27,190 nucleotides of DNA from Penium margaritaceum (GCA_023375785.1 SZWC01006923.1:104929-132118), one strand, 5' to 3'. Positions 9,985-21,140 are shown, counted from the stretch's first letter. Numbers and translations: made by a program. The notes: generated by a model from the sequence alone, not told the origin.

Positions 9985-10482
9985 AAACCCCACAGTTATA
10001 CTAGGGGGTTTGTCGTCGGTTTGGGAAGGTTTGCACGATGCGGCGCACGCTGTGATAGAAGAAAGGGGATCTGCCGGGCCCCGCTACCGCGGAACCCGGC
10101 AGGTGCCCAGGCAAGTAAAGAAATAGAACCCAAACCACCCAGTGTAACTAGGGGGTTTGTCGGATATTGAGGGGTGTTTACGAGATGCCGCGCACAGTCT
10201 GATGGAAGAAAGGCAATCTGTCGGGCCCCGCTACCGCAGGGCCCGGCAGATGCCTGAGCACGTAAAAAAATAAAACCCAAACCCCCCAGTGTAACTAGAG
10301 GGTTTGTCCGATATTGGGGGGGTTTGCGAGATGCGGCGCACGTGATAGAAAGGGAATCTGTCGGGCCCTGCTACCACGGGGTGCGGCAGATGCCTGGGAA
10401 AGTAAAAAAATAAAACCTAAACCCCCCAGTGTAACTAGGGGATTTGTCGGATATTGGGGGGGTTTCCGAGATGCGGCGCACC
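9985..10482. repeat. 147-bp tandem array, 3.4 copies, each full unit with a hairpin
   Basis: Units start at 9985, 10132, 10279 and 10419, with spacings of 147, 147 and 140 bases; the last is a 64-base partial. Conserved blocks are AACTAGGGGGTTTGTCGG, GATGCGGCGCA and a GC-rich stem around CCGCTACC. The stems lie at 10071-10102, 10218-10249 and 10358-10389, followed by an AAGTAAA-rich stretch. The third stem is the weakest. Minus-strand ORFs across the array give 48-residue repeating peptides, which I treat as by-products because 147 is a multiple of three. Confidence 0.85.
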
Positions 10483-10485
10483 TTG

Positions 10486-10529
10486 TCGCGAGTTTTGGAG
10501 TTCGCACTTGCGACTTCCAAAACCCGCGA
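10486..10529. repeat. Hairpin just right of the tandem array
   Basis: Arms 10486-10506 (TCGCGAGTTTTGGAGTTCGCA) pair with 10509-10529 at 18 of 21 positions, leaving a 2-base loop. The structure starts four bases after the last array unit and mirrors the hairpin on the left side. Confidence 0.75.
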
Positions 10530-10645
10530 TTGGGTTACACTTGACATCGGCGAGGCCAGTGTCAGCGTCCTCCACTGTGCCCTCGAAGTCGGCGAAGTCC
10601 GTCTTCGAGAGCGAATTCCGACTTGGATACAGTCATCATTATATT

Positions 10646-10812
10646 CCGTTTTCGCTCGCACAATGAAAAACATGGGCACCGCTGTCATCTCGTTTTCGAC
10701 TCTAGACACCGCTAACTTCCCGTTTTCGACCATGGACTCTGCGGTCTTTCCATTTTTCACTATGGACACCGCTGATCTTTCGAGCAAAACGATGGGCACC
10801 GCTGTATTTTCA
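10646..10812 (-). repeat. Right terminal inverted repeat
   Basis: Reverse complement of the left arm. The internal subrepeats read GGCACCGCTGT and TTTTCGAC-CATGGACTC in several variants. The outer end is placed just before ACCTAC at 10813. Confidence 0.75.
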
Positions 10813-12870
10813 ACCTACTCGAAAACCGCCTCAATCAGGCACTACCCTACATCATTCATCAAGATCAAACAGGGTTTTTCAAACGAAGAAACATCCAGCA
10901 CGCATTATCTCAGCTTCAACATGTGCAACACTAGGCCATTGAGAATAAAGAACAACTATATTTCCTCATTGCGGAATTGAAAAAAAAAACATACGACACC
11001 CTTAGTAGGCCTTACTTGATGCACGCCATGCTCCATCTTGGCATCCCAATCTAATTAATAAAATGGGTTCAACTATTGCACAAGAACACCACTACACATT
11101 TTCTCATCAACGGTAAATTATCCTCCCACATGACCCTTCATTCTAAGGTCCGCCCATGGTGCTCCCTAGCACCCGTCCTCTTCATTTGCACCATGGAACC
11201 GATCTCTGCATACATGAAAATGACACCTCCACGGCGTCCGATCTCTATCCTACGATTATAGACGCTTTGCGGGATACGCGGATGAAAAAAAACACTACTC
11301 ATCCGCTTTGTCCGAGAACTCAATCTAACCCGACACCTATCCCGGACGGTCTTCAACCAGACAGGCCTCAAATTCAGCCCGACTAGACAGTCATTCTCCC
11401 CAGTGGACAACACACCCAAATCCCCTCCGGACCACCTTTTCCCGTCACACACGGCCTTGTCCGCATTCTCGAAATCTAGTACCACTCCACACCAACGGCT
11501 AGTACAACCTTGGATCATATTCTTAGTAAAATCGAAGCAGCCATCCCCATGTGGAACAACTTTCGATGCCCACTTTGAACAACAGTGGTCGCCATAAATT
11601 CTCACTTAAACCCCAAATTTCTCTACAACTCCGCCACTCCCCCCCAATGCAAGAACACCAACCAATGCCCTTGCCCAATTCATGTCATCCTTCAAAGCCC
11701 AAGCAGATCCTACAAAATTTATCCATCTCTACACCCACAAAACCACCATCTGCCGAACGGCGGATCAGGGCATAGCGCTTAAGTGGCCTGCACACCTCAT
11801 TCAAGCACAAAGTGCAAAATGGGTTTACTCTCCACAAGAAAAATGGAAACAAATAGTACCAGATACCCAACACCTCCCCGAAAAAGGACAATTCTTCCTT
11901 TCCCATCCATCAATCCTCAACATTTGCTCCCTACATCTGAACTCACATTGGAGACAATATTGTTCATTTTTATTAAAAACCAACCCCATAGTCCTTCCTC
12001 CAATCCTCACCTAGCAGGATATTTCTCGGGAATATGTTGCCTACAATAGACATCTCAAAGCAAATTCACAACCCTTTGGCATTCCCCCTCAGGAACGCTT
12101 CCTTATCACCTCCTAGGTACAAGTAAGGCACCTTTTCAACCCTCAGCTCCTCTTTCAGGCACTTAGAAAGCCACCCACTCAGAGCCAAACAAGAGTGCTT
12201 GAGGAAGTACGACAACACCTCCCCCTCTCTTAGGCAGCCATTACAACGACCCCCCCCTCCATACTTGAAGATATCTATAAGTACACCCCATACATCTCAC
12301 TCCCATCCCTTAAAGGTCTCCCAATCAGAATCATTCATGCCAACGAGGCCTGGAAATCTGGGTATATCCCCTACAAATCTTTCTTACCACAGGCCGTCTT
12401 CGCCGCCATACATGGACACAATCCCGACCCTTCTTTGACCTATATTGCACACCAGTATACATGGAGTCTTCCTTGGTACACCACACCAATCACACACCTC
12501 AAGCTACAGATTTAAAGAAGGAATTCTCCTCCCCCCCTCATCCCCCAGTAGCCCATGATGCAACGAACCAGAGACAATCGAACATTGTTTCGTCCAATGA
12601 CGCGAGATCCAACCAATCATCAATCGTCTATGTACCATTGTCATCACTTTATCTTCCCGAACCCCACCCACACTTTCCAGAATTCTTATCAGACCTACCA
12701 TTCCCACCAACGAGCGAAAAATTTGGGAAATCGCACAAGCCACTAATTTCCACCCCAGCCATCATTGCGACATTACCCCACCTCCGGCAAGACCACCTCC
12801 TCACTAAGACTAGCACAACTCCTCGCAGGCAGGAAGAAGAAGAAACTTCCTGAAGCAAGTCTTCACTATT

Positions 12871-13194
12871 GTAGTACATACTCCTTTCCCGTGCGATGCG
12901 CAAGAAGGTAGACATAACATACAAATACGCATCACACTAAAATTCCACCGCTGATGGAAGCATCCAGGATTGTACAAGCTATAAATCTGTTTTGGAGGTC
13001 GGGTTCAATCCCCAGGCTTGTTTTGTTGTCTAGAGGACCCTCCCATTCCCACCGTTTCCGACCATGGGACAAAACAAATCCTACAAATTCACCTACTTTA
13101 TGGATGAATCATATCAATTAACCCCACATTTTAACAATGTAAAAACGTCTCCACAAATTTTGAATACGAAGTAATAGTGACTACAGTATTACTG
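12871..13194. other. Spacer after the LINE; nothing firm
   Basis: The LINE 3' end may extend into this stretch. A B-box-like GGGTTCAATCCCC occurs near 13000 but lacks a tRNA cloverleaf. No protein is recognised. Confidence 0.35.
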
Positions 13195-13265
13195 CGAGCG
13201 GAATGTGGATGGTTCACAGGCATGAGGTACAGTGCAAACGGCGATTTGAGGGATTGAGATAAATG
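13195..13265. repeat. Left copy of a ~70-bp dispersed direct repeat
   Basis: GAGCGGAATGTGGATGGTTC and the following ~50 bases recur with substitutions at about 14503-14570. The two copies lie 1.3 kb apart in the same orientation and enclose the gypsy integrase fragment, so they could be remnants of its LTRs. No full LTR could be delimited. Confidence 0.55.
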
Positions 13266-13919
13266 GTTTGTGTTTTGCACAAAGTGTAACTAGATGAAAG
13301 GTTTTAAACACTTCAAGTGCATATACAAAACAGCAAGGACACAATAAGGCATAAGTTGGGACTTGGGTACTCAAGTCAAGCAACGTGTACGACGTCGTGT
13401 CGTGAATGGTCGCTTTGAGAACCTCCGTCGAGGAGTCGGGAAGTTTCAAGAATATCGTTGCATGTCGTTGTAAAATCCACCTTCTTCGAAGAGTACACCG
13501 AATAACATCGAAAGGTTTGTACGATTTGCGACGATCTTGTTGACCATTCTAGGTAGTGGTGGAATGTCTCAAAACCTTCGAGAACCGAACACCGAAGGTC
13601 AGGATAGGTGGCGAATATTCCATCGGCCAATCAGTGCAAAAATGCATCACAGCGATGTCATACCACTGCTCATTTCACTGCTGCTAGCGTTTTCAAGAAG
13701 CTCTGGCGTGTTTCCTCATAGAAGTTGAAGAAATTTCGACAATGGACGCCAGCCACTGGAATATGCTCTCTGGCTGTGGTGTAGCGCGGGCCGATCTCTC
13801 CTCATGGCTTGAACGGGTCCTTGGTCTGTGGGTGGTTGGACAGGATGGGTTGAGGGTCGGAGACCCTCAATAACCGCAGTTTTAACCCACTAGGTCAAGC
13901 CTCTCATACCAAATCCTTA

Positions 13920-14215
13920 CATCTAGAGTTCTAGAAATGAGGAAGGGAGTTTGTCATAGACCACCCCGAACGATATTTTACCCGTTGCGGTGGAAGTGAC
14001 CGAGTTGTATGCGCAATCTTCAATCGGTACATTTGCCGCAAAGTCAGTCCTTTGGGGCTTGTAGAAAGTGCAAAGAAGTTCATCGAGCATCTGATTGGTC
14101 TGCTCAATTCTCCCATCATTTAAGGGTATAACGTCGTTGATAGCTGGATCTGACCGGCTTCATGTGTCATTAGTTTGCGCCAAAAATTGTTAGTAAAGCG
14201 GCATTGAATTGACTG
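13920..14215 (-). pseudogene. Ty3/gypsy-type integrase fragment
   Basis: Read on the minus strand from about 14215, NDHDSQFNAALLTIFGA matches the gypsy integrase DRDxxF block around the second catalytic Asp. After stops and a frameshift come STTLYP and NDGRIEQTNQMLDELL, matching the AYHPQTDGQTERTN block; its Glu aligns with the third catalytic residue. AYNSVTSTATGKISFGVVYD follows, matching the AYN..H.STG..PF.LVYG block. Frame changes and stops show decay. Weakly similar C-terminal sequence may continue down to about 13600. No RT or protease was found nearby. Confidence 0.72.
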
Positions 14216-14502
14216 TCATGGTCATTTGTGTTGTGTCGTGTGCTGTAAAGGTTGCCGTTGCTGCCTGGTTTGCCTAGAGAGCGTCGTTCGTCGTATTGTG
14301 CTGATCCTCCATCGCTGAAGTATTCACCAAGTACTGTTGCTCGTCGCAGGATGCGTTCACTCCGTTCACCGTTGTTGTCACAAACATTACGATCTCCTGG
14401 ATGGTGGAACTGCACTAAAGACTTCTGCAAGGTTGTTGCCTTGTATTTAATGCATCGGCTATCCCTCCAATACTTCTACGCTCTGATATGAAGTGTTCTG
14501 CT

Positions 14503-14570
14503 GAGCGGAACATGGATGGTTCACAGAGATGAGATGCAGAGCAGGTGATGATTTGAGGAATTGGGACAGC
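14503..14570. repeat. Right copy of the ~70-bp direct repeat
   Basis: GAGCGGAACATGGATGGTTC and the following sequence match 13195-13265, including a shared GATTTGAGG-ATTG block. See the left copy. Confidence 0.55.
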
Positions 14571-17182
14571 CATGGGCACTTGACTCCCTTATACCTTTCA
14601 AAGTAATTCAAAGTTTCTTCATGTCTAACCCCTCTTTGTTTTTCTTCCTCAAATATTGTTGTATACTTAACACAGATAGATTACCCGAGAGTTGTTGCTT
14701 ATTATATAATGAACCTTAATAATCAATAGTATGGTACACGATGTGATGTTGGCGAGTAAACCTTGTACGTTGCAAATAAAAATGGTGGCATTGAACCAGT
14801 GTAGATATATAGTTGGATCCAACAAACAATATACCCGTGTAGTGCACATTACAACTGTGCCTCTACACAAAAGTACGAATTTGAAAGTTGTATCAGATGG
14901 TTGAACATCAAGGCATCATCAAATTCCCATGGATTCAGAGCCTAGAAGCACACACCGTTCGTTGCACTGGATTGGAAGTAAAAGTGGGAAACACATGAAC
15001 TAACGTCAAATAAGGATTAGGATTTCACAAAGTGGGTAGAAACCTTTTTCCAAAAAAAAAAATAGACAACTATATACTACAGCCAACAGTGGGATAGGAT
15101 TTCATCTCCATGGCTTCCACAGGCCATGTGCTCGGTTGGAGAGGAGAGGGCATGTACACTCCAAAATCCTACCACATTGTATCAGGTTCGCATAGGCCAT
15201 TCACCCTTGCGGTGGTGTCCTCTGTTGCCATCCACAAGTTCCAACAAGTCTTGATCCTAGTCCAAGCCTCCCTCGCTTGACGAGGAGTGAGTGTTGGTGC
15301 CATGGGGTTAGTTTGTATGCCCCCTTGTACCCCAACTTCATCACATCATATGGCCCAACTATTGTTGGACCATGGGATGTCTTTTGTATGTCTGTTGGCC
15401 AGCCCATTGGGTGGACCCTGATGATTTCCATTTGGCAAACCAATGCGAAATTTGTCTGGAACCATGTTTTGACCGTTGAAACTTTATTGCTAGGGAGATG
15501 TAAGTGACGTGAACCAGGGTAAAAAAAGGATGGATATCATCATGTAGCCTACTGTACGTAGACTCGCTATGCAGTTTCATGACGAGGAGATTTACAAGCG
15601 TATGCGGTTGTATCAAAAAAAATAAATTACGTACAAATGTGGAAACTCAGGTCGCCTATGAGAGTACGTCAACAAAAGGCTACAACAGAGTATTTTGTGT
15701 CGTCAAAACCTAGTGCGGTGACTAATCTATTGATCAGCATATGCACCAATGAACATGGGAGAACAAACCCAAATGACAGAGCACGAGTGGCATGCAACAA
15801 GTGACATATTGAAAGGACTGTCGTTGGTTGTGTAAACCGTGGATCAGGGTATCTCACAAATGGAAAAAAGGCATCTTTTGGACTAGTCAGCAGATAGACA
15901 TGGATCTTTATATGGAATAAATGGAAACCAGAGCAGTGCATTTTAGCGGTCGCTTGAGGTTCTGTCAATATGTGCTTGCTTTGCATGCCACGTAGGAAAA
16001 GGGTGGTACACAAATATAGGAAAGTAACTTATTCAAGCCAGAGGTTTTTTTGTGGTATATTACGGGCTGTTCCGACAATGGCCCTACCGAATGCTAAAGT
16101 GGACATCAGAGTCATGTCGTGCAAAGTGACGACCAGATTTTTTTAGTCGATCACAGATAGCTCCATTAAAAAAAGGAAAGGCATGGATCCTCGCCAAAAA
16201 GAGGGCCTACTGGTCGCCTTCCCTGGAAAGTGGATGTTCAGTTGATTAAGTTCTAAAATGTGGGTAACCTGTCTAGGGAAATTTTACAAAGTGGGTAAAA
16301 AGGAACATGCCCCATTTTTAGGAGCCCCAATTGTAACTATATCACCCCATGGTGTAAGAAGAACCCTTCTAGGGTCCAAGCACTAAAGCCAATCTATGTG
16401 CAACTGTGCGTCCGGCTTGGCATAAGCCAATCCGATGGATCTTGGAAAATGTCCAAAAAATACACCAAAGAGTTTTTGTCCCCTTTTTCTGGCGTTTCCT
16501 TGCTCATCTCATCCTCCAGAACCCACAATTGGACCAAGAAGCATCCACAAACGTCTCAAATGTGTTTCTTAACTTGTATCACAGACATAATGGCGTGAAA
16601 TTTACGTTGATTTGGCACCTTAAGTCAAAGCGGTGCTAATCCAATGAAAAAACTCTTTTATTCAAAGCACACCAAAGTCTTATTCTCTTAGAGCCAAGGG
16701 TCTTTGGATTTATGTGGAAGGGGATTAGAAGGTTGAGAACCTCCAAAAACTATTATTGTGTGCATCCTTGAATCCTGGTTTTTTCAGTAAAAGAATATGA
16801 CATGGGCTTAGTGGTGACAGTGCGATTGTCACCAAAATTGATTGTACCATCAAATGGCTCATATTCGAGGCTGACCTGCTAGGTGAACCCTAAGCTAACA
16901 AAGGAGCCATCCCCTCTCGTGCCGGATAGTACATTTGCGGACGCACTTGCAAGGACGCAAGGCGGGTGCAAGAACAGCATGGGTTTGGCTACGAGATATG
17001 CGCATAGATTCAAAAGGTTCAAAAGCTTGAGTCTAAAGCAACCAACAGGCTCACAGTAAAAGTAGCCACCATGGCGCATGGCAGGTGATGCACACGATAG
17101 GGCCAGTTTAACCTAAATCCACCCAAAAACTATATTTATGTCAAAAATAGTGTGAACACACATCCAAACAGAGCACCGTCTG
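14571..17182. other. Long stretch without a recognised gene
   Basis: The region is AT-rich with many stops. The + strand reading at 16406-16639 (77 codons, rich in Trp, Phe and Leu, containing KPIRWILENVQKIHQRVF) looks more protein-like than its surroundings. I do not recognise it; it could be a fragment of a mobile-element protein. The minus ORF at 15201-15443 also has no known motif. Confidence 0.35.
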
Positions 17183-17724
17183 TGTAGGTAAAGGTACAAC
17201 GCGGGGAACAGTGAAGAGTGTGTTGGAGAGTCCTCAAGAACGCAACGCCATGGAAAGTGTTAGGCCACACAGAGTTTCAGTTCACGATAGAAAGCAGCGA
17301 TAGGAGTGGCAATTCACGGAACACCGTGGTGATCCGTGTGGGAGCGAGCCAGCGTGAAGCAATTTTGCTATTGCATGTTACTTGCTGGACTGGTGGTTCG
17401 AACCATTACCTATTGAGCTTTGAATTTTTCCATCCCCGTGCTTCTCAGAATGCATCTTGCAACAACTAGGTATCACCGAGTACCTGGCTCAGGCTATGCC
17501 AAGCAAGCAAGTCAAATGCCACATGTGTGCCTGGGGCATAAGCACATGTGAGAACTGTGAATCCTATAGGCCCATTGGTCGTAAGATTTGGCTCGGCGTG
17601 AGAGACCACCACCACAGGAGCTCAGCATCACGTGTTGTCTCTCTCTGGTCAGTCACCTGCACAAGAGAGGAGAGTGTGCAATGAGGCAGGAGGTTACCAC
17701 ATGGTATTGATACATAAACCAACA
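17183..17724 (-). repeat. 3' LTR of Copia-2
   Basis: On the minus strand it starts TGTTGGTT immediately after the polypurine tract and ends about CCTACA. The last ~110 bases (17185-17295) match the corresponding end of the LTR at 21207-21985 closely, including CACTCTTCACTGTTCCC and CCATGGCGTTGCGT. The U3-like part is strongly diverged and shorter (542 against 779 bases). Confidence 0.7.
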
Positions 17725-17734
17725 CTCCCCCATG
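17725..17734 (-). other. Polypurine tract of Copia-2
   Basis: CATGGGGGAG on the minus strand directly precedes the TGTTG start of the 3' LTR. The identical string stands in the same position before the LTR at 21985. This is the plus-strand priming site of LTR retrotransposons. Confidence 0.75.
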
Positions 17735-20700
17735 ACCAACAGCCGAATGCACACTAATGCTCACAGTGATAATAACGACGTCACGAGAAGTGACACACGA
17801 CTCTACCAGTACTGGCATAACAGATCAACCAGGAATTTCATGAGCGCACGACAGCCTAACAACAAGCACTGTCACCTTGAAGGCATTACTGCTGAGTGCC
17901 TTTGTGAGAAGCCAGCTCGCTATTGTCTGGTGTCAACCCACACGATATGGACATCACGTGCAGCCACACGCTCACACACAAAATGATGTTAAGCATTGAT
18001 ATTCTTTGTGTGGTGTGATGCATGCCATTGTGCTCAGCAATAGCTGTCGTGCTTTGGTTGTCACAGTGCAAAGTGATGTAGCAGATAGGAATGCATAGTT
18101 ACTGCAAAAAATGGCACAGCCAAACGCTCTCGCAAGTGCGAGCACCAACAGTAACATACTCATTGTCACAGGAGGTGCGTGCCACACAACCTTGTTTGCC
18201 ACTTTTCCACGAGATCGTTGCCTTCCTAACATGGAAGATGTAGCTCATGCGACTGTGAGCATCCACATCATGCGCCCAATCATTGTCAGTGTATCCATCG
18301 ACCACCACTGACGGGTGTGCTTGGTAACGAGGGCCAACATGAGTTATAGAGAGCGCATACCTGATGACTCACAATGGTGCCTCCATGTGCCACACTATAG
18401 GGCACTGTGAGAACTGAGCAAGCAGGCGACGCCTACTCGTGTGGTGGTTTCCAGGTACATTAGAGACCCTATGACTCGAAGGTGGTTAGTCAGATCCACT
18501 AGCTCCCCCAGATTTGACACATCTAGTGTCTTCAGCAGCCGTTGTCCGGTAGGGATCATCGGTGTGGACTCGATGTGCGTAGCCTCAAGGAGGGAGGCAA
18601 AGTGCTCCCCCAGGCTCCTGACGTACGCAGCCTGGTGAACGTGAAGAATGTGACAAGAACGGTCATGCTCAAGCTCCATGCCTAGGAAGACATGAGCCAG
18701 ACCCAGGTCTTTCATCTTGTACATCGACTGCAGCAGGGACTTAACAAGAGCCACTATCGCTCTACTCAGAGACGCGATCTCAACAGATCGTGAACATAGA
18801 CGAGGATGGCGCGAATGGTACTGACGGTGGGATGACAAAGAGGGAAGGATTGATTGTGCTCCTTTTGAAACCCCCCTTTTTTCAGGGTAGAGGTGATCTC
18901 CTTATTCGAGCACCTCGGGGACTGCTTAAGGCCGTAGAGGATCTTGCGTAGTCTTGAGACTCTGTCAGTGCCGTCTGCAAACCCTGGGGGTTGGACCATG
19001 TAGATCTCCTCATCCAAGTACATGTGCAGGAAGGCATTGTTGACCTCCATCTGCTCGAGTTCCAAGTCATGGTGTCCGACGGGACTAAGGAGAGCTGGAC
19101 CAATGGTGTAACATTCAACGAGGATAAATGTCTTGTCGAAGTCAACACCGGGGACTTGGAAAAACCCCTTGGCAGTAAGACGTGTCTTGTCTTTGTCCAG
19201 CTTGCCGTTGGGCTTGCACTTTCACCAGAAAACCCATTGGGTGGGTAGATCGACCAACTCGTACACAACATGATCGTCTAAAGCTCTAAGCTCATCCCAC
19301 ATGGCAGCCTCCTACTACTACGAGTCGGGTGCCGCACGTGCTTGTCGGACTATGGTGGGATCAGGCCACGAGGGCGAACCAACAGCAGTTGCAAGACACT
19401 GTGCGACACAGCGAAGAATGGTACCTTCAAGTGCTCGCTCATGCTCCGTCACGAGCAGCGTATATCCAAGGGTAGAGTTGGGGTGGACAATACCTGTGGC
19501 TAGGCCTAAGGCATCCATGCCGATTGGCAACGTTGGTGACTGCTCAGGGTGAGACTGAGACGATCGGGAGTGGGACGCCAAGATGATAGAAGAGAGGGTA
19601 AGGAGAGCATGGAGGCGTTCGCCACGGACAAACGGTGAGACAGGTGCATGACCGTGGGGGGTACCGGGCGGAGAACGAGCAATAGCGGGCGGACTGGGCA
19701 CGGTTGGGACGAGCGGACTGGAGGGGTCCGCGAAGGAGTGCACAAGAGAAACTGCCTCAGATGAGTCAAGAGGCGAGGACAGGGAAGGGGAAGTAGGAGC
19801 AGAGGGCGACACTGTCTGGGAGGATGTAGAGGAACCAGTGGGCCCGAAGGAGGATGCCTAGGGACACGACGAGGGTGAAGGCTGTGTGGAAGAGAAAGCA
19901 ACTGGAACTACGGGGACAGTAGGACCCGCAGGGCTGACCTCCCCCTGCAACCGAGAGCACGGCAGAAGGGAGGCATCAGACGAAGGACGATGTATGTCAT
20001 GGAGGAAGATGGACTCGAAAAAGAGGGCATCACGAGACTTGACGACCCGGTGGCGCTTTGGATCCCAGAAACGCCAGGCCTTAGACTGGAAAGAGACACC
20101 AAGGGGCATAGGCACCCATGCGGGGAGAGCTTCCCATTGCAAAATTCCTCAAAAAGCTAGACGGACACAATGCTTCTTCAGACACGAGCGAGGCGGAGAT
20201 TGGTAATAGGGCCATACCAACACTCCAAAGGGATGAGGGTACGAGGGAGAGGACCATGGAGAAAACGGTTCCAAACCCAGGTCATGTAACTCATCGCCTC
20301 AAAGGCAAAGAGCGGGGAGAGACCGGACTCGGACAAAAGAGTGCGAACACCATCGGCAAGGGTCTGATTCTAGCATTTCAAGACACCGTTTTGCTGGGAA
20401 AGTGCGCCGACTGCCCCTCATAGTAGGATCCAAGTGGCACTGCACCTTCGACCTCCCGGGACGCCAGCGCGACTGGCGATACCAACGCTGTCACGTTGGC
20501 CTCGTGCGTGTTATGCACGGGACAGGACGTTGGCCGGCTGTTGGTGCCATAGCCATTTTCTGCCAGTCGTGAAGTCACGGCGTGCGGTCGTCACAACAGC
20601 TGCACAGACTCTATTGAACCTACAACACCCATTGCCGGAGTTGTGAGAAAGGTGGGGGCTGGTGTGACATCTTTGCGTTCCTGTGGCCGACACAGTTGAA
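17735..20700 (-). pseudogene. Copia-2 pol remnant (integrase end, RT, RNase H)
   Basis: Homologous to Copia-1 in several frames. Integrase-end sequence near 20150-20420 (QTLADGVRTLLSESGLSPLF, then an in-frame stop) leads into SKAWRFWDPKRHRVVKSRDA at about 20050. RT spans about 18760-19060 with NNAFLHMYLDEEIYMVQPPG and ILYGLKQSPR. The catalytic YVDD is YVHD, so one metal-binding Asp is lost. The RT end (LGLAHVFLGMELEHD) and RNase H blocks (YTDNDWAHD near 18290, CDNQSTTAIAE near 18065) are present, but the RNase H TAEAEY block is replaced by TSCDNEY. Multiple stops and shifts separate the pieces. Beyond about 20600 the match to Copia-1 integrase is weak and the limit is uncertain. It cannot encode a working polyprotein. 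Confidence 0.82.
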
Positions 20701-20887
20701 GACAAAACTATCATTGCAACTGTTGTGGCTGTATGTGTGGGCGGAACTGATGCTACCAAGCTCACGCAGCTCAGGCCGGGCGGAGCCGAGACTGGTGATG
20801 CCATGACTTAGAGGTAAGAGGGAGTAGAAGCCGCAGGGTTAGAAGGCAAGACTAGGCTTAAAAGTGGAGGTAGAGCGTAGAGACTAC

Positions 20888-21140
20888 CGTGGAGATGGAG
20901 CGAGACGAGCATCTCTTCCAATCCGCATCGTGAGGAGACCGAGACTGCTGCCGCAGGGCCGCACGTGCAGATGTGCAGCGGCGGCGGCAATGATAGCGTC
21001 GGCGGCAGTGGTGGAGAGAAGGTGGATGAGGCCGTGGAGATGGAGAGAGCGGAGACTCTCTACCAATCCCGAAGTTGTGAGTGCAGGGAGTGCTGGTGCG
21101 GGGCCGCAATCGCAGATGTGATGCGGCGGCGGCGGCGGTG
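20888..21140. repeat. Two-copy GC-rich tandem repeat, 145-bp period, in the Copia-2 leader
   Basis: Copies start at 20888 and 21033 with CGTGGAGATGGAG. They share CCAATCC and a block resembling GGGCCGCANNNGCAGATGTG, then GCGGCGGC. The array lies between the primer-binding site and the integrase remnant, so it is probably leader or untranslated sequence of the element. ORFs across it are low complexity. Confidence 0.7.

Larger units (their letters stand above)
9705..10812. mobile_element. Non-autonomous long-TIR DNA element (MULE or foldback-like) inserted in the LINE
   Basis: It interrupts the LINE reverse transcriptase between its NVEYKILPK and LNQALP blocks. ACCTAC occurs at both edges (9699-9704 and 10813-10818), possibly the core of a target-site duplication. 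Long inverted ends of about 165 bases lie at 9711-9874 and 10646-10812. Between them are a hairpin, 3.4 copies of a 147-bp repeat, a second hairpin and a short unique stretch. No transposase is encoded, so it must be non-autonomous. MULE and foldback families commonly have long TIRs with internal subrepeats, but without a confirmed 9-bp duplication the superfamily stays open. Confidence 0.72.
9592..12870 (+). pseudogene. Degenerate non-LTR (LINE) retrotransposon, reverse transcriptase to zf-RVT
   Basis: The remnant is split by the TIR element at 9705-10812. The left part (9592-9704) encodes an RT entry motif, TLIHKKGKKDNFSHYIPMSL then LNVEYKILPK, matching the family pattern LIPKKGD..YRPISLLN..YKI. 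The right part resumes at 10830 with LNQALPYIIHQDQTGFF, the LINE H-DQTGF block. A damaged KTYDTLSRPYL block and a remnant of the RQGCPLSPLLF motif (VRPWCSLAPVLFI) follow. The catalytic YADD is YADE at 11275-11286, so the second Asp is lost. Further right are LIQAQSAKWVYS (near 11800) and a zf-RVT-like CNEPETIEHCF at 12559-12591. Stop codons and frame changes are frequent throughout. No endonuclease or ORF1 domain was recognised upstream. The end is approximate. Confidence 0.82.

Noticed and set aside
9996..10507. Minus-strand ORFs with 48-residue repeating peptides, considered as a repeat protein
   Set aside because: The 147-bp period is divisible by three, so repetition in protein follows automatically. 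The 140-bp spacing breaks it, and the DNA hairpins explain the conservation better.
12990..13015. GGGTTCAATCCCC as a tRNA or SINE B box
   Set aside because: No A box, anticodon stem or acceptor stem of tRNA form could be found upstream.
17395..17412. GGTTCGAACC resembling a tRNA T-loop
   Set aside because: It lies inside the Copia-2 3' LTR and no cloverleaf can be drawn around it.
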